From: Planococcus liqunii
Lineage (GTDB): Bacteria > Bacillota > Bacilli > Bacillales_A > Planococcaceae
Reading direction: 5' to 3'
DNA: 64,000 bases
Assembly: GCF_030413595.1 (NCBI RefSeq)
Contig: NZ_CP129238.1
Coordinates: 3,038,001-3,102,000 of the forward strand
Shown: positions 24,305 through 33,678 of the stretch, piece after piece
How positions within the stretch are numbered: position 1 is the stretch's first letter
Layout of the letters: each line of letters begins with the position of its first letter
The notes under the pieces: model-generated
Seen by the model: only the letters and a program-made list of their open reading frames with translations
What the model was told of the DNA's origin: nothing
Databases searched by the model: none
Position numbers and translations under genes: made by a program

Positions 24305-27300
24305 TTAAGGGGCTTGCTTCGTAATCTTGAAGTTGATCGGCGTCCGGTGGCCGGCGAGGTCTTCGGCGACGAGCATGAAGTTATTGGCTCCATTGTTCGG
24401 GACTTTGATCGTTTCAGTGATGGTTTCATCGAACGCCACCATATCATTGCGGCTGATCGGATGGTAGTAAATTTCGCTGTCGATCAAGTACACCCGGATC
24501 TGGTCGAAATTGTCTTTCACCCGGAACGTAATTTCCGCTTCATCGGTTCCGGCCGGAATGCTTGTCGGCACGTCGATCAGTTCAATAGTGGGTCCGACGG
24601 TGTCGACAAAAATTTGCCGGCGGATTTCCAAGTCGTTGCCCGCTGCATCCACGGCTTTCACGGTGATGTAGCGCGAACCATCTTCAAGTGTTACGGTGTG
24701 CTTGAACACTGAACCGTTGAATTCTCTCGGCGCTTGTCCGTTAATGGTGAGCGACGCGACTTTGGAGGCATCTTCCACACGTCCCGTCACTTCAACGGTT
24801 TTCGTTTTATGGATGGACAAGACGGCTGGTGTGTCGATGAAAATCGCCGGTTCGGTTTCGTCGGCTACCGGCGCCGGTGTTGCGGCAACTGCCAGCGCCA
24901 CTTCGGTTTTATTGCCCGCAACGTCGTAGAACACGGCGGACAGTTTATCGGTTGCCTTCAGTGCTGGAGTGACGGTGTAGCTGGTGGTGCTTGGCGCAAG
25001 CGATTCGTTGGCCGGCGTTGTGGTGTTCTCGGTCAGCTCGGTGCCGTTCAAGAAAACTTCCCAGCGGTCCGCAGCTAGGTTGTCGGTAAAGCTTGCCACT
25101 TGGATTGTTTTCGTTTCGGCGTTGAATGTTGCTTTTGCGGCCGGCTTGACGGTATCGACGATAATCGGGAAATCAGTTGTTTGCCATTCTGCTCCCTCGT
25201 AATCGATAATGGCGCGCAGCTGAATGCGGTACGGGCCGTCCGCCGCCCGTTTGCCTAAAATATTGCCGTCCCATGCGTATAACGGGTTGAGCACATACGG
25301 CATATTCGGTGCGGTCGCCGAGAAGTTTTTCGCCAGTTCCTGGTCGGTCCGGATTGTCCGCAATTTTTCACCGGCTGCACTCAGGATGTTCACTTCCAGC
25401 GCTTTGGCGTTCCGCAATAGCGAGAACACCGGAATGACGGCATCCTGGACACCGTCGCCGTTCGGTGAGAAGGCGAAGCGCTCCGGCTGATAACCGGTGG
25501 AATGGCTGTTGCCGTTCAGTATGTTGCCGGCCGGGTCAGCGAGCAGCGTAAAGCCGTAAAACGTATTCGGGTCCCAAGCGAAGCGGTCAAAAATCGGTGC
25601 ATCGTCCCAGCTGCCGTTAAAGCCGAAATAGGGAACGACGAGTTCGGTGTTGCCGGTCACTTCTTCCCCATCATCGGTCAAGGTCACAAAGCCGTCGACG
25701 AAAAAGCCGTTCGGGAAATTGCTTTTCAGCGGCCCGGCTGCATCAATCAGATCCACTGTCACCGGAATATCGGCACTGCCGCCTGCCGGTACGGTAATAG
25801 AGGCGGGTGCCGTGATGACGGTATCTTTAGTGATGTTGACGGAGCCAATGTTGTTCGGCGCAGTGACGACTTTGCCGTTCGTGGTCGTAACAGCATCTAC
25901 TTGGACGTTGACGGCGACCTTGAATTCGGCTGGCTGATCCGATAAGTTATCGGCGGTCAAGGTCATCGTAAAGCGATCGCCTTCGATTTCTTTCAACGCG
26001 ACTTTTCCTTGTCCGGTGATTTTATCGGTCACCATGACGCGCGTCGCCAGTGCATCATGCAGCTGCATGAGCCCAGCGCCTTGGCGCCGCGGCGACACAA
26101 ATTGACCTTTGGCGAACTCGACCGGATTGGCCGTATTCATCATCAGGTTTTTTGCATAATCGACCCGGTCGCGTCCAGAGAGGTTCAGGTCTTTCAGCCG
26201 CTCAAATAACAGTGCAGCTCCACCTGATACGTGCGGGGCGGCCATCGACGTGCCACTCATGAGGCCATATTCATTGTTGTTGAGCGTCGAGAAGATGTTG
26301 CCGCCGGGCGCTGTGATTTCGGGTTTGAAATCCAGATTCGGCGTCGGTCCCCAAGATGTGAAATCGCTCATCTTGCCGGCGGTCTCGCTCGGCACATCGA
26401 AATACTGGCCGTCGAAGGTCACGGTAACAGGCTGGCCGGCATCAAGCCCCGCTTTCATCGCAAGTCCCACCGATTGCAAAGTCGACATATAGGGAATCGT
26501 AATCGCCGGGTCACTTTGCATCGACACGGTGCCGGTCGTGTTGTTGTAGATGATGACTGCTGCCGCTCCCGCTTTTTGTGCGTTCAAACCTTTTTCAGTG
26601 AATGGAATCGTACCGCGGGCAACGAGCGCCACTTTGCCTTTAAAGTCCTTGCCGGCAAAGTCAGCCGGAGCCCCGAGCCCGGCATTCATTACGGGGTAGG
26701 CATCCTGCGGCAGTTTAGTTGGATCCACATTATTTCCCAGGAAATAGATACCGCGCGCCGCTTCGCCTGTACCAATCCGGTACGCAAAGCTTTTTGCGGT
26801 GATGCGGCTGTTTTCAAATGACGCCACACCGAACGAATCGGCCGACACGCTCGGTGAGCCGCTCAAGCCGTAATCGGGATTTGCCGCAAGCGGATTGAAG
26901 TGCCCGGAACCGAACAGGTTCGAGTTCCCGGCAGAAATGGAAACGAGTATGCCATTGTTCGTGGCACGTTCCACTGCCTGCTGTTCGGGATCGGTCGAAT
27001 CGACGAAACCGGCTGTCGCGCCGAGTGACATATTGATGACGTCAGCACCAAGTTTGATGGCATCGTCCATCGCTTTGATGTAGATGTCGCCGTAAGTGGA
27101 TTCATATGTCGCGTCGTTGCCGAACACTTTCAATGCCAGCAGCTGTGTTTCCGGTGCGACGCCCTGTATGCCGCCCGTGGCTTCATTGCCATTGGCGCCG
27201 ACGGTTCCGGCGACGTGCATGCCGTGCATCGACGCATTCGGCCGGATGTCCCGGATTTCGTTATTGGCATCTACGTAGTTGTAGCCGAACGGCACTTTTG

Positions 27301-28000
27301 CGCTGAAGAACTGGCCGCCTTGGAGCGAGCCGTCCGCACGCAATGCCTCCACTTCCGCTTTCGTGATTTCACCGGTGGCGTTGTCGGTCAGCCTCATGTC
27401 TTTGTGGGTCGGATCGATGCCGGTGTCGATGACGCCAACGACCATCCCTTCCCCTTTAAAGCCGTAATCATTCCAGACCCTTTGTGCCTGGACAAGTTCT
27501 TTTGAATATTTCATTTCCGGCTTCGGTTCGGGGCGCTGGTATTCGGTCGCCTCGTATACCGCTTTGACGCCTTTTTGGCCGGCGATTTTTTCTACCGCGC
27601 CTGCCGGGACCACCGCGGAAAAGCCGTTAAAGACGGTGGTGAAACTTTGTTCGTACTGGATGGATGGAGCAGCTTTCGTGACCGCCGCTTTTACCGTCTT
27701 TTGGCTGTTGGCGACGGCTGCTTCCAGGTTGTCTTTTGTGGCATTCGGCAATTCATTGTACAGAATGCCTTTTTTCGTGGCGCTTTCAATGGCCGGTGCT
27801 TTGTCGAGTTCGACGATGATGCGCACTTCATTCTTTGGCTGCACGGGCTTCAGCAGTTCTTCCGGGACGGTAGCAAGTTTGTCTGAATCCGGGACACTGG
27901 CATTCTTGGCAATGGCGGTACGGGATGTGCCGAACGCCAGTGAACTGAACACCAAGATGGCAATCAACAGAAGCATGAATAAGGCCTGCCGGTTTTTCAA
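24305..28000 (-). CDS. Secreted lactocepin-like S8 protease (duplicate copy 2)
   Basis: 1231 aa, TTG start behind GGAGGAAG. Same architecture as the neighbouring 1414-aa protein: signal peptide, propeptide (ATKKGILYNELPNATKDN), catalytic motifs VGVIDTGID, MHGMHVAGT and SGTSMAAPH, PA insert, then Fn3/Ig-like domains (FSPNGDGVQDA; RVKDNFDQIRVYL). It ends at the point where copy 1 continues into BIG2-type repeats. The two proteins align over their whole shared length with long identical stretches, so this is a tandem duplication. G+C looks higher here than in copy 1. Confidence 0.92.
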   Translation of the reverse strand: MKNRQALFMLLLIAILVFSSLAFGTSRTAIAKNASVPDSDKLATVPEELLKPVQPKNEVRIIVELDKAPAIESATKKGILYNELPNATKDNLEAAVANSQKTVKAAVTKAAPSIQYEQSFTTVFNGFSAVVPAGAVEKIAGQKGVKAVYEATEYQRPEPKPEMKYSKELVQAQRVWNDYGFKGEGMVVGVIDTGIDPTHKDMRLTDNATGEITKAEVEALRADGSLQGGQFFSAKVPFGYNYVDANNEIRDIRPNASMHGMHVAGTVGANGNEATGGIQGVAPETQLLALKVFGNDATYESTYGDIYIKAMDDAIKLGADVINMSLGATAGFVDSTDPEQQAVERATNNGILVSISAGNSNLFGSGHFNPLAANPDYGLSGSPSVSADSFGVASFENSRITAKSFAYRIGTGEAARGIYFLGNNVDPTKLPQDAYPVMNAGLGAPADFAGKDFKGKVALVARGTIPFTEKGLNAQKAGAAAVIIYNNTTGTVSMQSDPAITIPYMSTLQSVGLAMKAGLDAGQPVTVTFDGQYFDVPSETAGKMSDFTSWGPTPNLDFKPEITAPGGNIFSTLNNNEYGLMSGTSMAAPHVSGGAALLFERLKDLNLSGRDRVDYAKNLMMNTANPVEFAKGQFVSPRRQGAGLMQLHDALATRVMVTDKITGQGKVALKEIEGDRFTMTLTADNLSDQPAEFKVAVNVQVDAVTTTNGKVVTAPNNIGSVNITKDTVITAPASITVPAGGSADIPVTVDLIDAAGPLKSNFPNGFFVDGFVTLTDDGEEVTGNTELVVPYFGFNGSWDDAPIFDRFAWDPNTFYGFTLLADPAGNILNGNSHSTGYQPERFAFSPNGDGVQDAVIPVFSLLRNAKALEVNILSAAGEKLRTIRTDQELAKNFSATAPNMPYVLNPLYAWDGNILGKRAADGPYRIQLRAIIDYEGAEWQTTDFPIIVDTVKPAAKATFNAETKTIQVASFTDNLAADRWEVFLNGTELTENTTTPANESLAPSTTSYTVTPALKATDKLSAVFYDVAGNKTEVALAVAATPAPVADETEPAIFIDTPAVLSIHKTKTVEVTGRVEDASKVASLTINGQAPREFNGSVFKHTVTLEDGSRYITVKAVDAAGNDLEIRRQIFVDTVGPTIELIDVPTSIPAGTDEAEITFRVKDNFDQIRVYLIDSEIYYHPISRNDMVAFDETITETIKVPNNGANNFMLVAEDLAGHRTPINFKITKQAP

Positions 28001-28132
28001 GTTTCTTCCTCCTTTAAAATAATAGTAATATTTAAAGAAAATTCATAATTTATTGATAACTTTAATTTACCATAGTTATTCATTTAAGAGGGTAAAATAT
28101 CTTGCGGATTTGGATTTTATTTTATCTGGACA

Positions 28133-28167
28133 GTAAAAAACCGCTCGCCTGTTTGGGCGAACGGTTT
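28133..28167 (-). terminator. Terminator of the acyltransferase gene
   Basis: AACCGTTCGCC (minus strand) pairs with GGCGAGCGGTT, one G-T pair, followed by TTTTTTACTG. It overlaps the stop codon of the gene. Confidence 0.85.
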
Positions 28168-29185
28168 AAGGGACAATCTGCCTGACCACCGGAATCTTCT
28201 GCATCAGCCGGATGATAAGGAACGACAGGAAGAACAGGACGAGCCAGGTCAGTGGCAGGCCAATGAGCACGCTCCCGGTGGTTTCATTGATGTTGAAGAA
28301 TTTATGCAAATACACTTGAAGCAGCGGATGGATGATGTAAATGCCGAGCGTCGCGTTGCTCATGCGGGTGATCCAGCGGTTGCGCCCGATTTTCCCGGCG
28401 AGGTGCCGGAAGCCGACGTAGATGAACAGCGTAATGGCCAGCGTATTCGGCCGGTAATGTTCGTAGTAGAAATCGTCAAATTCGCCATACTGCCGGGTCA
28501 GGCTCAAGGTGCCAAACACCGTAACCAAGTAGCCGGCGAGCGCCAGCAGGGCTAAATGCGGCAGCCGTTTTTTCGGAATCGGGTAATAGAACAGATACGC
28601 TCCCAGCATGAAATAGCCGATATACGGCTCGAATAGGCCGGCGGTGATTGCCGGTTCAAAATCGAAGTATTTCGGGGCGAATGGCAAGAGGCCGGAAAAG
28701 ATGAACCAGAACACCAGGAAATACAGGAAAGTTTTCTGCGTCATGTGGTGCACAAGGATGCGCAGAAACGGCGCCATCAAATACAAGCCGATGATGACGT
28801 ACATAAACCATAGGTGGTAATAGACGTCGTCGCTAAGAAACAGCTTAATCATTTCCTGCCACGTATAAGACTCTCCGAGTTCGTAGACATTGTAAGCCGT
28901 GTAGACCGCACTCCAAAAAACGAGCGGAATGAGGGCTTTCGCCAGCCGCCGTTTCAAGAAATCCCCTACCGGTTCATCGGGGTGCCGGGTCAAGAGAAGC
29001 GCGCCGCTCAACATGAAAAAGACCGGAACGCACCAGCGTAGAGCCGAATCGATGGCATTGGCAAACTGCCATTCCCAGTCCGCCGGCGAGCCGGTATTGA
29101 TAACTTTTGAGCAGACGTGGATGCCGACTACGACGAAAATCGAAATCACGCGCAGCCAGTCCATGTAATCGTATCGCTTCGCCAT
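28166..29185 (-). CDS. Acyltransferase-3 family membrane O-acyltransferase
   Basis: 339 aa with about ten membrane helices. The N-terminus YDYMDWLRVISIFVVVGIHVCSK carries the R...H pattern of acyltransferase-3 (OatA/WecH type) proteins, with FFMLSGALLL shortly after. There is no C-terminal SGNH domain, so it resembles WecH-like enzymes that O-acetylate a sugar on the cytoplasmic or membrane side. The target polymer is not evident. Monocistronic, ATG start. Confidence 0.85.
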   Translation of the reverse strand: MAKRYDYMDWLRVISIFVVVGIHVCSKVINTGSPADWEWQFANAIDSALRWCVPVFFMLSGALLLTRHPDEPVGDFLKRRLAKALIPLVFWSAVYTAYNVYELGESYTWQEMIKLFLSDDVYYHLWFMYVIIGLYLMAPFLRILVHHMTQKTFLYFLVFWFIFSGLLPFAPKYFDFEPAITAGLFEPYIGYFMLGAYLFYYPIPKKRLPHLALLALAGYLVTVFGTLSLTRQYGEFDDFYYEHYRPNTLAITLFIYVGFRHLAGKIGRNRWITRMSNATLGIYIIHPLLQVYLHKFFNINETTGSVLIGLPLTWLVLFFLSFLIIRLMQKIPVVRQIVP

Positions 29186-29278
29186 CCCTGAATTCCCCTT
29201 TCCCTGTGTTCAATTGCGTTAATGATAGCATTCCCGAAGAAGAATGGAATTGAAACTTCCAAAGGGTTTGGGTTTGTC

Positions 29279-29400
29279 GCTTTTCGCCGGGGCGAAAAGC
29301 ATGTAATTGGGTTGTGGGCAGATTACTTTCGTTAGGGAGTGGGTTATAACCTTTGGTATGTGAGTTACAACCTCTCCCTCTCGAGTTACAACCCTAAGCC
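29279..29400. repeat. Hairpin plus 21-bp-phased array with GAGTTACAAC core, locus D
   Basis: A perfect 10-bp hairpin (GCTTTTCGCC/GGCGAAAAGC, loop of 2) at 29279-29300 is followed by three 21-bp units from ~29340 with cores TGGGTTATAAC, TGAGTTACAAC and CGAGTTACAAC. Period and hairpin match loci A-C but the core has changed from GAGTTTCAC to GAGTTACAAC in all units together. Confidence 0.8.
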
Positions 29401-29417
29401 CTGTAAAACCCCACAAA

Positions 29418-29450
29418 AAAGGCATTCGCCCATTCCCCGCGGATGCCTTT
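29418..29450 (-). terminator. Terminator of the patatin gene
   Basis: AAAGGCATCCGC (minus strand) pairs with GCGAATGCCTTT with one G-T pair and is followed by TTTGTGGG. Confidence 0.75.
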
Positions 29451-29462
29451 CTTCTATATATA

Positions 29463-30440
29463 TTATCTCAGCAATTGCTCACATAGTTGACCCAGCTTGG
29501 CTTGATTGGTTTTGTCGCGGATGATGCCGATGCCGAGCGCTTCGAGTTTCTCCATATTAAAGGTGTCGGAGTTGTCGATGTGTTCGGTATCCCGACCAAG
29601 TTCCGCCTGGAAGCGGTAATAGCGCGCTTCGCCATTTCTTGGCGTGACGATTTGCCGCAGCTGGTAGTCGACCGAATCGGAGTTGCCGTCCATCATGATG
29701 TTCAGCATGCGCCGCGACCAGCCGATATGTCCCCAGTTGACCGCTTCCTCGTAAGGAATCGGCGCGTTCGCTTCCCCGGTGCCGAGCGATACGACGAGAA
29801 AATCGGTTTCCTCCTGGAAAATCGCCCGTGCTTCGGCATAGGCGCACATCGCCGGGTTGTTGGCATAGACGCCGCCATCGATAAACGCCATTTCCGGCAG
29901 ATTTTCAATTTTTTCCGGTGTGAAGTATGTTGGGGCCGCAGAAGTTGCCCGAGCCACGTCTTTCATCAGCACATCCGTCTGCGTTGGGTGCTCGGATGTC
30001 ACTTTCGCGCTTTTGAAAAATTCCGGATTGCGTTTTTCGATTTCATAAGCCGGAATCAGAACATCCGTCAGCGCGTCAGAAATCATGGCATTCTGGAAGT
30101 ATTTCTCCAGCACAAATTCGATGCCGTCATCCGGATACCTTCTATATACATAACGCCCACCGGGAATCCGGTACAAAATCGATTTATCGAAAATGACATG
30201 GGCATCTTTTTTGATCAGCTCCGCCAGTCGCTTGGCGGTATACCTCGGCATCCGGTTGTCCGACTTTTGCTGTTCCGGCACCACCAGCCCAAGCGCCAAG
30301 ATGCCGCCTGCCGACGTTCCGGAAATCAAATCGAACAGTTCACAGATTGGCTTGCCCGTGCGTTTTTCGATTTCTGTCAGGACAATAGCCGGTATAATGC
30401 CGCGCACGCCGCCTCCGTCGATTGCCAGAATTTTAATCAT
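29463..30440 (-). CDS. Patatin-like phospholipase
   Basis: 325 aa from ATG 30440, preceded by GGAGAGGGAG; a TTG 18 nt upstream would place the ribosome site inside the gene. Motifs: ILAIDGGGVRGIIPA (oxyanion hole), SGTSAGG with nucleophile Ser43, and FIDGGVYANNP with the catalytic Asp. This is a soluble one-domain patatin of the type also seen as CBASS effectors (CapV-like), but no nucleotide cyclase or other CBASS gene is nearby, so a housekeeping lipase role is equally possible. Confidence 0.88.
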   Translation of the reverse strand: MIKILAIDGGGVRGIIPAIVLTEIEKRTGKPICELFDLISGTSAGGILALGLVVPEQQKSDNRMPRYTAKRLAELIKKDAHVIFDKSILYRIPGGRYVYRRYPDDGIEFVLEKYFQNAMISDALTDVLIPAYEIEKRNPEFFKSAKVTSEHPTQTDVLMKDVARATSAAPTYFTPEKIENLPEMAFIDGGVYANNPAMCAYAEARAIFQEETDFLVVSLGTGEANAPIPYEEAVNWGHIGWSRRMLNIMMDGNSDSVDYQLRQIVTPRNGEARYYRFQAELGRDTEHIDNSDTFNMEKLEALGIGIIRDKTNQAKLGQLCEQLLR

Positions 30441-31063
30441 GGCACTCTCCCTCTCCAATCTATTTTAAATGGAATATTCTGAATAATTAAAGGGTAGTTT
30501 ATCCAAACTGTTTTGTCAAAGAGATGCAGCACCGCTCACTATACGCGTGCTGTAGCAATAAAAAGCCTTCGTTATATCAATGTAGAATTTTCAGATTAAA
30601 GATATCTTTTTGTTTTATTTATTAATTATTTTAGAAAACATAAAATTCTTGTTAATTACTTTTTTTGGAAATAAAATATTCTTAATACTTAATTAATCGT
30701 ATAACTTTTTTGCCGTTTTTATCACTTTCCTGTCTTTCCTTTTGAATAAATCTTAAACTTATAGTAAAAATTTTAGGGCCGTTTTCTTACATAAAGTGTC
30801 ATTTTTCGACTAAAAAATGCAATAAAACGAAAAACAAAACCTGTTTTTCATGTTTTTAAACCTTTTCTTGTTTTTTATGAAGAAGCGAAAACCCTTGCAG
30901 TTACTGGGTTTATTCTCCAGAAATATTTTTGTTATACATTTGTAATATAACTGCAATCGAATTGACGTTGTTATTAATATGCTCTCCCTTTATAGTAAAT
31001 AACAGATTGCAAAACAAACTTTAATCCTATTCGGGGATAACAAAAAATGTTAGGAGAAAAACA
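30441..31063. other. AT-rich upstream region of the SH3-NlpC/P60 gene
   Basis: Very AT-rich, no gene. It contains a WalR-type paired site (30930-30946) and a TTGACG hexamer at 30962 with TATAGT at 30991, spaced 23 nt, which is too far for a normal promoter. I looked for a c-di-AMP riboswitch, often found upstream of such hydrolases, and saw no match. Confidence 0.5.
30930..30946 (+). promoter_or_regulatory. WalR-type box upstream of the SH3-NlpC/P60 gene
   Basis: TGTTAT, 5 nt, TGTAAT: both halves match TGTWAH with exact N5 spacing, in gene orientation, about 120 bp before the start. WalR is known to activate peptidoglycan hydrolase genes through such sites. Confidence 0.65.
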
Positions 31064-31828
31064 ATGAAAAAATTAGTCTTCACTCTTTTCGCAGCTAGTT
31101 CATTGATATTTACTAACTCAGCTGTTGGTGCACAGGCAGCGTTTAACTCAAATACAACTACTACATCGGTGATCGAGTCTACTCATACAGAACAAACAGC
31201 TTCTTTGGAAGTTGAGCAAGTTGCAGCAGCAAAAGCGACTGCTAAATCCGGCACATTCAAAACAAAATACAATTCCAACATCCGCGTGGATGCTGGCACT
31301 AAATACAAAGTTGTAACACTTGCTAAAAAAGGCACAAAAGTTACTGCTACTCACCAGAAAAAAGTTGGATCTCAAACTTGGTACAAAGTTAAAGTCGGCA
31401 AAAAAGCCGGTTGGATTCTTAGCTCGCTCTTGACTTCAACGTCTGCCAAAGTCGTAAAAGCATCGAACACAGCTTCTTCTTCAAGTGTTGTTTCTGCTGG
31501 ATTGTCTCTTAAAGGCATTCCTTACCGATTCGGCGGTACAACAACTAGCGGCTTTGACTGCAGCGGATTCACTCAATACGCATTTAAAAAAGCTGGCAAA
31601 TCGATTTCACGCACAACTGGCTCTCAGTTTGCTGAATCAACTACAGTAAGTTCACCGCAACCTGGAGACTTGATCTTCTTCGCAAACACGTACAAAGCTG
31701 GAATCTCACACGTCGGAATCTACATTGGCAACGGCCAATTCGTCCATGCTGGTGGATCTAAAGCTGAAGTGAAAAGCGTAAATGACCCTTACTGGGGCAA
31801 GAAATTCCACAGCTACAAACGCATCTAA
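31064..31828 (+). CDS. Secreted SH3b-NlpC/P60 peptidoglycan endopeptidase
   Basis: 254 aa. Signal peptide (~1-25), Thr/Glu-rich linker, a bacterial SH3 domain (~63-126; NIRVDAGTKYKVVTLAKKG, WYKVKV, AGWILSS) and an NlpC/P60 catalytic domain (~145-254). Cys166 in GFDCSGF and His216 in ISHVGIYIG are the catalytic residues. It is expected to cut peptide stems of the wall, targeted by SH3. RBS TTAGGAG before ATG. Monocistronic, with a terminator behind and a WalR-type site ahead. Confidence 0.92.
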   Translation: MKKLVFTLFAASSLIFTNSAVGAQAAFNSNTTTTSVIESTHTEQTASLEVEQVAAAKATAKSGTFKTKYNSNIRVDAGTKYKVVTLAKKGTKVTATHQKKVGSQTWYKVKVGKKAGWILSSLLTSTSAKVVKASNTASSSSVVSAGLSLKGIPYRFGGTTTSGFDCSGFTQYAFKKAGKSISRTTGSQFAESTTVSSPQPGDLIFFANTYKAGISHVGIYIGNGQFVHAGGSKAEVKSVNDPYWGKKFHSYKRI

Positions 31829-31837
31829 TTGATAAAA

Positions 31838-31873
31838 CAAATCCCTTTAGCCTGTTGGCTGAAGGGATTTTTC
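31838..31873 (+). terminator. Terminator of the SH3-NlpC/P60 gene
   Basis: AAATCCCTTTAGCC pairs with GGCTGAAGGGATTT, followed by TTCTTG. Confidence 0.85.
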
Positions 31874-32006
31874 TTGTTGTGCCGATCTTTTGATAAAGTT
31901 AACTTCGTTCAACTTGCACAAACTTCTTTAATTCATCAAAATAATAGCCAAAAGTGGAATGCCCAAAACTCCCATTCCAACTTTCTTCTATATTAATAGA
32001 ACATCT

Positions 32007-32042
32007 AAAAAGCCATCTTCGCAGAAGACGAAGATGGCTTTT
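32007..32042 (-). terminator. Terminator of the second membrane protease gene
   Basis: AAAAGCCATCTTCG pairs with CGAAGATGGCTTTT around CAGAAGA; flanks allow function on the minus strand (TTTTTAGATG). Confidence 0.88.
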
Positions 32043-32053
32043 CGAATACATTC

Positions 32054-33391
32054 TTATTTGCTGACCATGTTTTGGATTTGGTAATCGCCATATGCGTCAA
32101 TGACCACAGTGAAAATGACGGTTTCTGTCTCACTCATTGTTTTATTGCTTGCTTTGTCGTGATAGATATATTCAGCCGTTGCTTCAACAGTCGATTGTTC
32201 TTCGCCTATTTCCACCTGCGTGACCGAAGAATTGATGACGTCGTAGACCTTGTTGGCATCTGTTCGCTCTTCTACACGCTTAATGCCCTCGGTTTCCCCT
32301 TCACTGCCAGGCAGCAAGTAAGACTGGTAATAGACCAGTTCAGGATCATTCAGCGAGTATGGCAGCAATTCGTAATAGGACTGGATGAAGACTCCAAGCA
32401 GTTCTTCATCAAAATAGGAATCTTTAACATCCGGCAGCACAACTTCTTCTTCCACATACTCAATTGGATTGGCTACCCATTCGTTTAGCTCATCCATCAC
32501 TGTGCTAATTGGAATCGCATAGCCGGTTTTTGGGCTATCTTCCAAGATGATTGAATTGATGCCGATGATTTGTTCATCCTCTGTGTCAATCAGCGGCCCG
32601 CCGCTGGAACCTTTTTTTAAGGTTGCGGTGCTTTCAATCATATTGGTGTATTCATATTCATCTGAAAAGCTTGCACCAGTTGCGGTAACTTCCCCCTCAG
32701 TAGCCGTGTTCGCCTGATCTTCGGGAGATCCGATGGCGACAACTTTCGTACCGACTTCCGGATTTTTTGCCGCTACTGGCATTGGCGTTTTGCCGGCGAG
32801 TTCTTTCACACGAACCAAGGCGATATCTTTTGTTTCCGAGATGCCGATCACTTGGCCATTGAACTCCTGTCCGTCACTGTTTTTCAATGTTACATACGAA
32901 GCGTCTTTAACGACGTGGGCATTGGTTAAGACGTCACCTTGTTCGTTAAACAGGAAGCCCGAACCTTGCTCGAGATCGGTATAAAGTGTATAAACATGAG
33001 TCTTGGCGTTAGCAATCATTAAGGAAAGGTCTTTTTGCGGTGCTGCAACCGGTTGTTCCGGTGTGACAACTTTCGCGTCTCCCGCCGTTTCCTTTGTTTT
33101 CTCTTCCGCCTTTTCTTCTTGCGGTTCTTCTTCTCTTACATCTTGAACTTTCCCTTCAACCGGCACTTCTGACTCCGGAATTTCTTCCACTTCTGTTTGG
33201 AAGCCCGTATAGGCTTTTCCAGCGAACGCTTGTTGTTTAACGGTCGCTGTCGTCGGCGGCGCATCTGTTGGAGGAAGCAGCAGGAAGTAACTGCTGAGAC
33301 CAATCATCGCTAATATTACGAGCATTATTGTAACAACAAAAATTTGTTTATTGTTTTTCTTAGTCAGGCGATTGGATTTTCGGCTATTCAT
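32054..33391 (-). CDS. Membrane-anchored trypsin-like (S1C) protease with C-terminal NTF2/TcaA-like domain
   Basis: 445 aa. Basic cytoplasmic start, one helix (~18-40), an acidic Glu/Pro/Lys linker (~75-115), protease domain with His159 (TNAHVVKD), Asp189 (KDIALVRV) and Ser263 (KKGSSGGPL), then a ~130-residue C-terminal domain (FIQSYYELLPYSLNDPEL to YGDYQIQNMVSK) resembling the NTF2-like domain of TcaA-type membrane proteins. No PDZ domain. Compared with the protease at 3.2 kb it lacks the zinc ribbon and gains the C-terminal domain. It may act on wall-associated proteins; that is inference. Confidence 0.85.
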   Translation of the reverse strand: MNSRKSNRLTKKNNKQIFVVTIMLVILAMIGLSSYFLLLPPTDAPPTTATVKQQAFAGKAYTGFQTEVEEIPESEVPVEGKVQDVREEEPQEEKAEEKTKETAGDAKVVTPEQPVAAPQKDLSLMIANAKTHVYTLYTDLEQGSGFLFNEQGDVLTNAHVVKDASYVTLKNSDGQEFNGQVIGISETKDIALVRVKELAGKTPMPVAAKNPEVGTKVVAIGSPEDQANTATEGEVTATGASFSDEYEYTNMIESTATLKKGSSGGPLIDTEDEQIIGINSIILEDSPKTGYAIPISTVMDELNEWVANPIEYVEEEVVLPDVKDSYFDEELLGVFIQSYYELLPYSLNDPELVYYQSYLLPGSEGETEGIKRVEERTDANKVYDVINSSVTQVEIGEEQSTVEATAEYIYHDKASNKTMSETETVIFTVVIDAYGDYQIQNMVSK

Positions 33392-33678
33392 AGGGTCAAC
33401 TCACTTCTCGTTTAAATGGAATATACATAATAGACGTGACAAGCGGCAATAAGTTACAAGGTCTTGTGACATCAAGGTTCGGCTATATTATAACAAGTTG
33501 TGGACCAAAGGTCTGCTTGTGTGCATTAACAAGCCGCTATAAGAAGGAAAAGACGGAAAATTTGCGAATCCTTCTCTTCCAAGATATGTCCTTTTAAGTT
33601 TTCCACGGATGCAATTTTTATGTATACTAGAAGGATACGATAAATTTTTTGAATTGAGTCTGAGGTGGTTTTTTGAAA

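Noticed and set aside
29463..30440. CBASS defence system with the patatin as effector
   Set aside because: No CD-NTase, ubiquitin-like or other defence gene adjoins it; neighbours are an acyltransferase and a wall hydrolase.
30441..31063. c-di-AMP (ydaO-type) riboswitch upstream of the NlpC/P60 gene
   Set aside because: I could not find the conserved riboswitch segments in this AT-rich leader.
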